NCBI GenBank assembly: GCA_038396625.1 | Contig: CP121688.1 | Coordinates: forward strand, 930,001-994,000 | DNA length: 64,000 bases | From: G038396625 sp038396625 | GTDB taxonomy: Bacteria; Bacillota; Clostridia; Peptostreptococcales; Thermotaleaceae | Direction of reading: 5' to 3' | Shown here: positions 26,575 to 34,881 of the stretch, piece by piece | Layout: each line of letters opens with the position of its first letter | How positions within the stretch are numbered: position 1 is the stretch's first letter | Notes under the pieces: model-generated | Told to the model about the DNA's origin: nothing | Databases searched by the model: none | The model's input: only the letters and a program-made list of their open reading frames with translations | Made by a program: the position numbers and the translations under genes

Positions 26575-27993
26575 CTACAAATCTAACCCTTCTTTTTCAG
26601 CAATTTCTTCAAGAATATTCTTATTGTAAAAAAGTCCCCACCCCATATAAGCCATAAAAATTGCTACAAGAGGATTTATTAGGTTAAAGAATGCGAAAGG
26701 TAAATAAGTAAAAGTCGCTACACCTAAAGTAGCGGCTTGATAAGCACCACATCCATTCCATGGACACATAGGGGACCACAAAGTAGCCCCATCTTCCAAT
26801 GTACGAGACAAAGTTCGCCTATCCAAATGCATTTGATCGTATAGGAAGGCATAGGCCCTGCCAGGAACAATAATAGAAAGATATTGATCGGTTAAGATAA
26901 AATCACTGATAATGCTGGTAAAGATGGTTGTTCCGATCAATCCTGTGACACTTTGTACTTTTCCAATAATGCCCTCTAACAGTACTTCTGTAAAGCGGGT
27001 TTTTTCCATGATTCCTCCAAAGGCCAGGGCAAAAATAATCAAGGAAATTGTCCACATCATAGAATCAAATCCCCCTCGGCTTAATAATGTATCTACAACA
27101 TTGACGCCTGTATGAGATTGAAATCCGAAGTGCAGCACAAGAAAAACATCTTTTAATGACCTGTGTTGAAAAATGATAGACCAAATACCTCCTAAAAGCG
27201 CACCAAATAAAAGGGAAGGGATAGGGTGTATCTTTTTTATTGCTGCTAGCAATATAAATAGGGCAGGAATCATTACGATGGGTGCAATGATAAACTCATT
27301 TTGTAGGGTGTGTTGTATCAGTTCGACGCGTGCAGTGTCAAATTCACCATGGATCGATTGTATGCCAACAATACCATATAAAACAAGGGCAATGAAAAAA
27401 CTAGGTAAAGTTGTATACATCATAGCGCCTATATGGGAATACAAGTTGGTTTCAGCGGTGGCAGCAGCAATGTTACTACTATCGGAAAAAGGGGATAATT
27501 TATCGCCAAAATAAGCACCGGATACAACCATACCTGCTGATAAGGCAGGGTTGACACCTAACCCAGAGGCGATACCCATGAGTGCAACGCCTACAGTTCC
27601 AGAGGAAGTCCATGAACTTCCTGTAGCAAAGGAAACAATGGCACAAATGATACAGCCTGTTACTAAAAAAATCTGCGGTTCAATCAAATCCAAGCCATAG
27701 TAGACCATGGCGGGAATCGTTCCTGAAGAGATCCATGTACCAATTAACATACCTACAATATGTATGATAACGATGGCTTCCACAGCTCGATAAACACTTT
27801 CCAAAATGCTCAATCGAATATCTGTCCAAGTATAGCCAAGCTTTAGCGCCATCATTGAAGCGATGACACATCCAAATACCAAAGGAATATGTGGCTCTAA
27901 GTGAAACTTATATAATGCTGTTACCAAAAAAACGGCTAAACTGATAACGGGTATGAAGGCTTCCCATAAATAGGGTTTTCGGTATTGTGTCAT
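26575..27993 (-). CDS. nhaC: NhaC-family Na+/H+ antiporter (copy 1)
   Basis: The 472-residue membrane protein has about eleven to twelve segments. NhaC-family motifs are YRKPYLWEAFIPV at the start, SFATGSSWTSSGTVGVALMGI near residue 130, SGAYFGDKLSPFSDSSN near 167, and WSPMCPWNGCGAYQAATLGV near 415. It exchanges Na+ for protons, or substrates such as malate and lactate in some members. The ATG at 27993 has GGAGAA upstream. The divergent neighbour is a close paralogue. Confidence 0.9.
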   Translation of the reverse strand: MTQYRKPYLWEAFIPVISLAVFLVTALYKFHLEPHIPLVFGCVIASMMALKLGYTWTDIRLSILESVYRAVEAIVIIHIVGMLIGTWISSGTIPAMVYYGLDLIEPQIFLVTGCIICAIVSFATGSSWTSSGTVGVALMGIASGLGVNPALSAGMVVSGAYFGDKLSPFSDSSNIAAATAETNLYSHIGAMMYTTLPSFFIALVLYGIVGIQSIHGEFDTARVELIQHTLQNEFIIAPIVMIPALFILLAAIKKIHPIPSLLFGALLGGIWSIIFQHRSLKDVFLVLHFGFQSHTGVNVVDTLLSRGGFDSMMWTISLIIFALAFGGIMEKTRFTEVLLEGIIGKVQSVTGLIGTTIFTSIISDFILTDQYLSIIVPGRAYAFLYDQMHLDRRTLSRTLEDGATLWSPMCPWNGCGAYQAATLGVATFTYLPFAFFNLINPLVAIFMAYMGWGLFYNKNILEEIAEKEGLDL

Positions 27994-28033
27994 TGCTAGA
28001 TTCTCCTTCAAAATTCGACTTTTCTTCAATAAA

Positions 28034-28062
28034 ATTCTAACAAATAATAGGCTCCTCTTCAA
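28034..28062 (-). promoter_or_regulatory. Promoter of nhaC copy 1
   Basis: On the minus strand TTGAAG, a 17-bp spacer and TAGAAT, 41 bp before the ATG. Confidence 0.5.
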
Positions 28063-28101
28063 TCGTATTATGAAATATAGAAATCCTCCGTACTTTTTTT
28101 A

Positions 28102-28130
28102 TTGACTTGATATAACATATACGGTATATT
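28102..28130 (+). promoter_or_regulatory. Promoter of nhaC copy 2
   Basis: TTGACT (28102-28107), a 17-bp spacer and TATATT (28125-28130). The long palindrome begins at the end of the -10 box. Confidence 0.65.
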
Positions 28131-28166
28131 ATAACATATAAGTTATATATAACTTATATGTTATAA
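28129..28166. promoter_or_regulatory. 38-bp perfect palindrome, probable operator
   Basis: The 38 bases are identical to their own reverse complement with no loop; each arm is 19 bp and contains AACATATAAGTTA. It covers the expected start site of nhaC copy 2. No regulator gene is adjacent. A cruciform or an mRNA 5' hairpin is an alternative role. Confidence 0.7.
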
Positions 28167-28197
28167 ATCATTACATATTAAGAGGGGGAGTTTTTAA

Positions 28198-29592
28198 ATG
28201 AATCATCCACGTAAACCACAGTTGTGGGAAGCATTGGTTCCTGTATTAGGGATGACGCTGATTATTGTCGTCACCATTTTAAAATGGGGGCTAGAGCCAC
28301 ATATTCCCATTGTTATGGCATGTTTGCTTGCTGCATTCATGGCAAAGAGAATTGGCTGCAGCTGGAATGATATTCGTAGTGGCATGCTAGAAAGTATTTT
28401 TAGAGCTGTAGAGGCGTTGGTTATTGTGATGATTGTAGGGATGTTAATAGGTACTTGGGTTCAAGCAGGGATTGTGCCCGGTATGGTTTATTATGGGCTA
28501 GAATTGATTTCACCCAGCGCATTTCTGCTAACGGGAGCAATTCTTTGTGCCGTTGTTTCTATGGCAACAGGAAGTGCATGGACTTCGTCAGGAACAATAG
28601 GCATCGCACTAATGGGAATTGCTGCAGGACTAGGAGTAAATCCAGCACTGGCTGCAGGGATGGTCATCTCAGGCGCTTATTTTGGTGATAAGCTTTCACC
28701 TCTTTCCGACAGTACAAATGTCGCTGCCGCCGCTGCAGAAACAAATCTTTATGATCATGTAGGCGCCATGATGTACACTACTGTTCCAAGCTTTATTATT
28801 GCATTGATTATTTATGGCGTGATTGGTATAAAGTTTGGTGGTGGAGATTTTGATGCATCTAGGGTAAAACTAATACAAGAAACGCTTTTGGTTGAATTTA
28901 ATATCACACCATGGATTTTACTTCCTCCTGTTTTTGTTATTATCTCAGCTGTAAAGAGGATTCCAGCTATTCCTTCTTTATTAGCGGGTTCAATCATTGG
29001 TGGAATTTGGGCAATGATTTTTCAAGGCAACAATATTGGAGAAGTTCTTACTGCATTTCACTATGGTTACAGCAGTGAAACAGGTGTAGCAGTAGTGGAT
29101 AAATTATTGAGCCGTGGCGGCGTAGATTCTATGATGTGGACGATTTCTTTAATTATTTTTGCTTTAGCCTTTGGAGGGATTTTGGAAAAAGCACGTTTTG
29201 CTGAAGTGATTATGGAAAAGATTATTGTACGAATCAAAACTGTAGGTGGTTTAGTACTGGCTACCATTATTACAGGAATTGTATCGGATTTTGTATTGAC
29301 AGATCAATACCTTTCTATTTTGGTTCCTGGTAGAATGTTTGCCCCAGTCTATGATAAAATGGGATTAGAAAGAAGGTTTTTATCTCGTACGCTAGAAGAT
29401 GGAGGAACACTCTGGTCGCCAATGTTTCCTTGGAATGGCTGTGGTGCATACCAATCGGCTACCCTAGGAGTAGCTACTTTTGCTTATTTTCCATTTGCTT
29501 TTATGAACTTAATAAACCCAATCCTTGCAATTATATTTGCATATATGGGTATTGCTGTATTTAGAAAAAAAGAAAAAGAAGTGTCTGCTTAA
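28198..29592 (+). CDS. nhaC: NhaC-family Na+/H+ antiporter (copy 2)
   Basis: The 464-residue paralogue of the divergent gene shares almost all motifs: MATGSAWTSSGTIGIALMGI, SGAYFGDKLSPLSDSTN, WSPMFPWNGCGAYQSATLGV. Close similarity and head-to-head placement indicate an inverted duplication. AGAGGGGGAG precedes the ATG. The two copies have different promoters; only this one has the palindrome over its start site. Confidence 0.9.
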   Translation: MNHPRKPQLWEALVPVLGMTLIIVVTILKWGLEPHIPIVMACLLAAFMAKRIGCSWNDIRSGMLESIFRAVEALVIVMIVGMLIGTWVQAGIVPGMVYYGLELISPSAFLLTGAILCAVVSMATGSAWTSSGTIGIALMGIAAGLGVNPALAAGMVISGAYFGDKLSPLSDSTNVAAAAAETNLYDHVGAMMYTTVPSFIIALIIYGVIGIKFGGGDFDASRVKLIQETLLVEFNITPWILLPPVFVIISAVKRIPAIPSLLAGSIIGGIWAMIFQGNNIGEVLTAFHYGYSSETGVAVVDKLLSRGGVDSMMWTISLIIFALAFGGILEKARFAEVIMEKIIVRIKTVGGLVLATIITGIVSDFVLTDQYLSILVPGRMFAPVYDKMGLERRFLSRTLEDGGTLWSPMFPWNGCGAYQSATLGVATFAYFPFAFMNLINPILAIIFAYMGIAVFRKKEKEVSA

Positions 29593-29613
29593 ACTTTCGT
29601 CAGGTGGGATAAA

Positions 29614-30021
29614 ATGACGGTACAAACCTATTCGGGAAAAAAAATAAATGGATATTTAAAAGTGCTTCTAATTTTGTTGGGGGCCATAATGATAGGGGTT
29701 AATTTGTTTTCAAAAACCTACTACGGCGTAGGGGTAGGAATGCTACTGGTGTATCTATCTACTTTTGAAAAAGAAGTAACCATTGTTCCCAACGGAATTA
29801 TGATTGATATAAAAGCTTTTCAGACGAAGCACCATCAAATGATTCATTTTGCTGATGTAAGCAATATAAGAATTGAAAACATTGGAAGTAAGACGATTCT
29901 TCACGTTATGCAAGGGCATTTAGGGCGTAAAGTATGGGTAGATACCCATACCGTTTCTCAAATTGTTGCTTGGGCGAAGGATAAAAATAGAAAAATTCAT
30001 GTGGATAATATAAAGAAATAA
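29614..30021 (+). CDS. Small membrane protein with a PH-like soluble part
   Basis: The 135-residue protein has two membrane segments close to the amino end (residues about 15-50) and a soluble carboxy half that looks like a bacterial PH-type beta domain (EVTIVPNGIMIDIKAF, then HFADVSNIRIENIG). AGGTGGG precedes the ATG, 21 bp after nhaC copy 2, so co-transcription is likely. No function is known. Confidence 0.55.
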   Translation: MTVQTYSGKKINGYLKVLLILLGAIMIGVNLFSKTYYGVGVGMLLVYLSTFEKEVTIVPNGIMIDIKAFQTKHHQMIHFADVSNIRIENIGSKTILHVMQGHLGRKVWVDTHTVSQIVAWAKDKNRKIHVDNIKK

Positions 30022-30060
30022 GCATAATAAATTAATATACATTCACAAAAATAAATTTCA

Positions 30061-30098
30061 AAGATAAGGTGATGGGCAGTTGCCCATCACCTTATCTT
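30061..30098. terminator. Bidirectional terminator
   Basis: A perfect 18-bp inverted repeat (AAGATAAGGTGATGGGCA and complement) with a 2-nt centre separates convergent genes. It includes the stop codon of the minus-strand gene. Confidence 0.8.
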
Positions 30099-30346
30099 AA
30101 TTTGGTATTCTTTTTACTTTCAGGACTTGCTGGAATACCTTCAATGCCTAGTTTTTCTGTATCTTCTGTAGTATCTTCATAAAATCTAAAGGTATCAATA
30201 TAATCTACGTCTCTTTTCATACTTACAGGCATAAGGTAAGCATTTTGTGTTTTCTCAATAATAGGGTAATCCCTGGAATTATAAGTAGCATCGATTTTAT
30301 TTTGTATTTCGTTGGAGTCACAAAGTTTATTCTTTTTCTTTTCCAT
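30092..30346 (-). CDS. Hypothetical protein, 84 aa
   Basis: This hydrophilic protein begins MEKKKNKLCDSNEI. The ATG at 30346 has GAGGAGTG 7 nt upstream; the longer frame to 30388 has none. A central VDYIDTFRFYEDTTEDTEKLG and a lysine/serine tail are seen, with no membrane segment. It lies convergent with the PH-like gene and is separated from metQ by 85 bp. I do not recognise the family. Confidence 0.55.
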   Translation of the reverse strand: MEKKKNKLCDSNEIQNKIDATYNSRDYPIIEKTQNAYLMPVSMKRDVDYIDTFRFYEDTTEDTEKLGIEGIPASPESKKNTKLR

Positions 30347-30431
30347 CCTATTCACTCCTCTATTATCTGCATAGAGATAGTATTTCACCGATGAAGAAAG
30401 ATATGTGATATTTTATCAAATGGATAGTGAA

Positions 30432-31259
30432 TTAAAATGCAGGTACGACTGCACCTTTATATTTTTCTTTAAGAAAATCTTTGACTTCTTGAGATTGTAA
30501 AGCAGCCACTAATTTTTGGATAACTTCTGAATCTTTGTCTTCTGGTCGGATGGTTACGATATTGGCATAAGGAGATTCGCTACCTTCCATGATGATCGCA
30601 TCTTTTTCAGGATCTAAATTGCCTTCTAGGGCGTAATTTGTGTTGATGATACTTGCATCCACATCTTCAAGGGTTCTAGGCAATTGTGCAGCCTCAATAG
30701 GTTTGAAAACTAGGTTTTTGGGGTTTGATGCGATATCCTTTTCTGTGGCTTCAAGTCCTGCACCATCTTTTAATTGAATGATTCCTTCATGATCTAGAAG
30801 AATTAAGGCTCTTCCGCCATTGGTTGGATCATTTGGAATCGTGATCGTAGCACCATCCTTTAATTCTTCAAGAGATGTGATTTTTTTAGAGTATAAGCCA
30901 AGAGGCTCTACATGAATTTTTCCTGCACTGATAAGATCAATGCCTCTTTCTTCTGCGAAAGATTCCATATAAGGTGCATGTTGAAAGAAGTTTGCATCAA
31001 TTTCTTTGCTAGATAAAGCCAGATTTGGACTTACATAATCAGTAAACTCAACAATTTCCAATTGAATACCATCTGCTTCAAGCTTTGGCTGAATTAATTG
31101 AAGGATTTCAGCATGGGGTACTGGTGTAGCACCCACCTTTAACGTTATTTGCTCATCGGCAGCTGGTGGCGTGGATTCTTGTTTTTGTGCACAACCTGTA
31201 AATACAAAAGATAAGATCAGTAAAGCAAGGATAGAAACAAAAATATTTTTTTTCATCAT
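30432..31259 (-). CDS. metQ: Methionine ABC transporter substrate-binding lipoprotein
   Basis: MetQ captures methionine outside the cell. The 275-residue protein has a lipoprotein signal with lipobox FTGC near residue 22, then VGATPVPHAEILQ and FTDYVSPNLALSSKEIDANFFQH, the NlpA/MetQ signatures. It is the third gene of the metNIQ operon under a SAM-I riboswitch. An AGGAGG site precedes the ATG. Confidence 0.95.
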   Translation of the reverse strand: MMKKNIFVSILALLILSFVFTGCAQKQESTPPAADEQITLKVGATPVPHAEILQLIQPKLEADGIQLEIVEFTDYVSPNLALSSKEIDANFFQHAPYMESFAEERGIDLISAGKIHVEPLGLYSKKITSLEELKDGATITIPNDPTNGGRALILLDHEGIIQLKDGAGLEATEKDIASNPKNLVFKPIEAAQLPRTLEDVDASIINTNYALEGNLDPEKDAIIMEGSESPYANIVTIRPEDKDSEVIQKLVAALQSQEVKDFLKEKYKGAVVPAF

Positions 31260-31268
31260 AAATTCCTC

Positions 31269-31919
31269 CTATTTTTTATTAATAACTTGAGCAATTTTAT
31301 TCCCTGTACTTTGAATGATTTGTACCAATATAACTAGGACAATAACTGTAGCAATCATTACTTCTGTTTGAAAACGATGATAGCCGTATCGAACAGCAAG
31401 GTCTCCTAGTCCACCTCCTCCCACAACGCCTGCCATAGCAGAATAACCTAAAACGTTGATAATTGTGATGGTAACCCCGAGTACTAGAGAGGACATAGCT
31501 TCAGGAATTAAAACTTTTATAATAATCTGTAGTGGCGTAGCGCCCATTGCCAAAGATGCTTCCACCACACCCCAATCCACCTCTCGAATGCTTGTTTCAA
31601 CCACTCTAGCAAAGAAGGGAGTGGCAGCAATGATTAAGGGAACAATGGCCGCTGTTGTACCGATGGTTGTGCCTACTACCAGTCTTGTAAATGGAATAAT
31701 AAAAATCATCAATATAATAAAGGGCAATGAACGGGTAATATTGATCATATAAGAAAGTGTCCGATTTAATAAAGGACTAGGGAGAATATGATCCTGATCT
31801 GTTACTACAAGGATAAGTCCTAAAGGCAGACCGAAGATTATAGTGAAAAATACGGACACAAATACCATATACAAGGTTTCAAATAAAGGAGAAGAAAGTA
31901 ATTCAATCCATTGATTCAT
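31269..31919 (-). CDS. metI: Methionine ABC transporter permease
   Basis: The 216-residue MetI has about five membrane segments. The cytoplasmic EAA loop is EASLAMGATPLQIIIKVLIPEA near residue 132. It forms the membrane channel of MetNIQ. Its start overlaps the end of metN by 4 nt. Confidence 0.95.
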   Translation of the reverse strand: MNQWIELLSSPLFETLYMVFVSVFFTIIFGLPLGLILVVTDQDHILPSPLLNRTLSYMINITRSLPFIILMIFIIPFTRLVVGTTIGTTAAIVPLIIAATPFFARVVETSIREVDWGVVEASLAMGATPLQIIIKVLIPEAMSSLVLGVTITIINVLGYSAMAGVVGGGGLGDLAVRYGYHRFQTEVMIATVIVLVILVQIIQSTGNKIAQVINKK

Positions 31920-32908
31920 TGTTTAAACACCTCCGCTTTCACATGATTTTGTTCAAAATAATGTATCATATCTAATAAGGTATGATCATCTACAGCGACT
32001 TGCACAGTAAGTTTCCCAATAGGTTTTTCCTGAATATATTCAATTTTTCCAGAAAGAATATTAACATCAATATCAAATTTTTTTGTCAGCCTTGAAATGA
32101 TGGGTTTACTAGCACTACCCTCAGTAAAAGATAAATTTAATATTTTTCCTTCGCCCAGTTGGGAAGGAAGTTTTTGTATTTGTTCTACAAAATGCTTGGT
32201 AACATCATTTCCCGGTTTTGAAAAAATATCGATGGTTTTACCTTCTTCTACCACGTAGCCACCTTCTAGAATCGCAACACGATTACAGATTTCTTTAATT
32301 ACTTCCATTTCATGCGTGATTACTACAATGGTTAAACCAAATTCTTTATTAATGTTTTTTAATAGTGTTAAGATTTGATGGGTGGTTTTTGGATCTAGGG
32401 CTGAAGTAGCTTCATCGCAAAGTAATACATCTGGATCGTTTGCTAAAGCTCTCGCAATGCCTACCCTTTGTTTTTGTCCCCCACTTAATTGTGCTGGATA
32501 TACAGAAGCTTTATCTGAGAGTTCTACCAGTTTCAACAAAGCATCTACTTTTTCTTGAATAATTTTTTCCGGCTTTTTTAGGAGTCGAAGGGGAAAGGCA
32601 ATATTCTCAAAAACAGTTTTGCTGTTTAATAGATTGAAGTTTTGAAAGATCATGCCTATTTTCTTACGAGCAGCCCTTAATTCTGTATTGTTAAGGGTGA
32701 CCAAATTCACATCATTTACCCAAACATCTCCTTGGGTGGGTTCCTCTAATCGATTGATGCATCGAATTAAAGAAGACTTACCAGCACCACTTAGTCCAAT
32801 AATACCGTAGATATCTTTTTTACCAATATCTAAATGGATGTCTTTGAGGGCAGCTACTTCGGTTCTACCTTTTGTGTAAATTTTTGATAAATTGCGAATG
32901 CGTATCAT
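31916..32908 (-). CDS. metN: Methionine ABC transporter ATPase
   Basis: The 330-residue ATPase has Walker A GLSGAGKSS near residue 38, signature LSGGQKQRVGIARAL, and CDEATSALDPKTT. The carboxy-terminal part (after about residue 250) is the NIL regulatory domain that binds methionine in this family. AAAGGAG precedes the ATG. It is the first gene after the SAM riboswitch. Confidence 0.96.
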   Translation of the reverse strand: MIRIRNLSKIYTKGRTEVAALKDIHLDIGKKDIYGIIGLSGAGKSSLIRCINRLEEPTQGDVWVNDVNLVTLNNTELRAARKKIGMIFQNFNLLNSKTVFENIAFPLRLLKKPEKIIQEKVDALLKLVELSDKASVYPAQLSGGQKQRVGIARALANDPDVLLCDEATSALDPKTTHQILTLLKNINKEFGLTIVVITHEMEVIKEICNRVAILEGGYVVEEGKTIDIFSKPGNDVTKHFVEQIQKLPSQLGEGKILNLSFTEGSASKPIISRLTKKFDIDVNILSGKIEYIQEKPIGKLTVQVAVDDHTLLDMIHYFEQNHVKAEVFKQ

Positions 32909-32971
32909 GACTTCACTCCTTTATACCGATAGATGTGTGTGATGGATAATTAACCTTTAACATATCATAAA

Positions 32972-33127
32972 TAAAAAAACCTCTTTCATAGAGAAAGAGG
33001 CACGACATAGCGATGCTACTCTCTCATCTGCCGATACATAAGTATCGCAGGAATTGGCACCGCTGCTTTAAAAAGCCGGTTGCCGGGTTTCATAGGGCCA
33101 GTCCCTCCACCTCTCTGGATAAGAGAT
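32972..33127 (-). promoter_or_regulatory. SAM-I (S-box) riboswitch with terminator
   Basis: On the minus strand the leader shows the S-box order: CTTATCCAGAGAGGTGGAGG, GGCCCTATGAAACCCGGCAA, the GCAGCGGTGCCAATTCCTGC block, and GGCAGATGAGAG. A terminator hairpin (CCTCTTTC with GAAAGAGG, 32980-33000) and T-run follow. SAM binding should switch off metNIQ. Confidence 0.96.
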
Positions 33128-33284
33128 ATCCGTTGTATTTAATTGTGTAGATCAATTAATATTGAGTATAATGATTTTTAGGGATATTGTCAATAGATTT
33201 TTTTAATTTTATTCATGTGATAAAAAGGGTATAATAGATTAATATAGAATATAAGTAAATAAAAGATGAGTTCGAGGTGATGTG

Positions 33285-33587
33285 ATGAATTATCAATCAA
33301 AGTTTAAAAATGAGTTTACGGACGAACTTTTTGAAGCGATCCTTTTGCTATCAAGTGTGGAAGAATGCTACAGATTTTTTGAAGATATATGCACAATAAA
33401 AGAAGTGCAGGCGTTATCACAAAGGCTTAAGGTTGCAAAGCTACTAAAGGAAAAGAAAACCTATAATGAAATTGAAGAAATGACAGGAGCGAGTACCGCA
33501 ACCATCAGTAGGATAAATCGCTGTCTAGTGTATGGGGCGGACGGATATAAGTTGGTATTGGATAAATTAGAAGAAAAGGAGAAATAA
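33285..33587 (+). CDS. YerC/YecD family TrpR-like protein
   Basis: The 100-residue protein has a TrpR-type helix-turn-helix: TIKEVQALSQRLKVAKLL followed by TYNEIEEMTGASTATISRINRCLVYG, the hallmark of YerC/YecD. Such proteins are DNA-binding with poorly defined targets. The ATG at 33285 is preferred, with GAGGTGA upstream; a GTG one codon earlier is too close. A terminator follows at once. Confidence 0.85.
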   Translation: MNYQSKFKNEFTDELFEAILLLSSVEECYRFFEDICTIKEVQALSQRLKVAKLLKEKKTYNEIEEMTGASTATISRINRCLVYGADGYKLVLDKLEEKEK

Positions 33588-33613
33588 GTCACAAGAATGT
33601 GGCTTGTTTTTTT
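33587..33613 (+). terminator. Rho-independent terminator
   Basis: AGTCACA, loop AGAA, TGTGGCT (one wobble), then TGTTTTTTT. Confidence 0.75.
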
Positions 33614-33806
33614 GGGGAAATTTTATTTTTCAATTGCTTTTTTGAAATAAAGGGGTATAATAAAGGTCAAATAAAGTCAGTTATCTATACATAAATCATT
33701 GCTTAAAAACTTATGCTAAATTATTAAAAATAGAAGGCTTGTTACAATATAGACATAGAGAATGGTATTTTTAATCATATTGAAAAGGTAGGAGATGAAG
33801 AAATTT

Positions 33807-34760
33807 ATGAAATATCAGGATTATTATAAAATATTAGGGGTAGATAAAAATGTTTCTCAAGAAGAAATAAAAAAGGCCTATCGAAAACTTGCAAAAAAGT
33901 ATCATCCTGATGCCAATCCTAATAACAAAGGAGCAGAAGAGAAATTTAAGCAAGCCAATGAAGCCTATGAAGTGCTGGGAGATGTAGAAAAAAGAAAAAA
34001 ATATGATCAATTTGGAAGCAATGTTCATTTTGAAAATGGTGCAGATTTTGATCCTTCCCAATTTGGTTTTGGAACCAATGGTGGATTTCATTATTATACA
34101 AGTGGCAACAATGAAGGTTTTAGTGATTTTTTTAATATGGTATTTGGAAATAGTGATTTTGACATAGGAGATTTGTTTGGACATGGTGGCCAAAGGCAAG
34201 GAGGGTTTGGAGGATTTACATCTACACAAAAGGGGAAGGATGTAGCGTCAGAGATTTCCATTACTCTGCAGGAGGCTTATCAAGGAACAGAAAAAAGAGT
34301 AGCACTGCAAGTAGGAGGACAAGAAAAAAATATAACCATAAAAATTCCTGCCGGCATCCTTCCAGGCAAAAAAATAAAACTCTCAGGGCAGGGATTAGCA
34401 GGGAGGAATGGAGGAAAAAAAGGAGATTTATATCTGAAAGTAAGGATTTTACCAGAGAAGAATTTTGAGCTAAGAGGGAATGATTTAGATACTACGGTGG
34501 ACTTAACGCCCTGGGAAGCTGCTTTAGGAAGTCAAGTAATTGTTGAAACCCTGACAGGAAAGATCAAGGTGAAAATACCGTCAGGAATACAGACAGGAGG
34601 AAAAATGAAAATTGCTCAAAAAGGCTATAAAGACATGAAAGGAAAACAGGGAGACCTATATCTGAACATACGGATTGTTAATCCTCCTACGCTTACCCAA
34701 GAAGAAAAGGCGTTGTATGAGAAGTTAGGGGAAATTTCAAAATTTTGCCCAAGGGGATAG
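33807..34760 (+). CDS. cbpA: CbpA-like DnaJ-family co-chaperone
   Basis: The 317-residue protein has an amino J domain with the HPD motif (KKYHPDANP, near residue 31), a glycine/phenylalanine-rich linker (residues about 75-145), and the carboxy substrate-binding domains (GKDVASEISITLQEAYQGTE; RGNDLDTTVDLTPWEAALG). The CxxCxGxG zinc finger of DnaJ is absent, which makes it type II. The ATG at 33807 gives the usual MKYQDYYKILGV start; the ATG at 33795 sits on top of the ribosome site. A bidirectional terminator follows. Confidence 0.88.
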   Translation: MKYQDYYKILGVDKNVSQEEIKKAYRKLAKKYHPDANPNNKGAEEKFKQANEAYEVLGDVEKRKKYDQFGSNVHFENGADFDPSQFGFGTNGGFHYYTSGNNEGFSDFFNMVFGNSDFDIGDLFGHGGQRQGGFGGFTSTQKGKDVASEISITLQEAYQGTEKRVALQVGGQEKNITIKIPAGILPGKKIKLSGQGLAGRNGGKKGDLYLKVRILPEKNFELRGNDLDTTVDLTPWEAALGSQVIVETLTGKIKVKIPSGIQTGGKMKIAQKGYKDMKGKQGDLYLNIRIVNPPTLTQEEKALYEKLGEISKFCPRG

Positions 34761-34848
34761 ATTGGCAACAATAAGAAAACTTGACAAACCAAACAACCCC
34801 AAATAAAATTGCTAATTGCTAACCTATGAAAAGGAAGAATACAAAATT

Positions 34849-34879
34849 AAAAAACCGACCTAGTGAGGGTCGGTTTTTT
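34849..34879. terminator. Bidirectional terminator, probable intron target
   Basis: AAAAAACCGACC and GGTCGGTTTTTT form a 12-bp stem with a 7-nt loop. A and T runs allow function on both strands. The group II intron begins 2 bases after the T-run. Confidence 0.85.
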
Positions 34880-34881
34880 AA

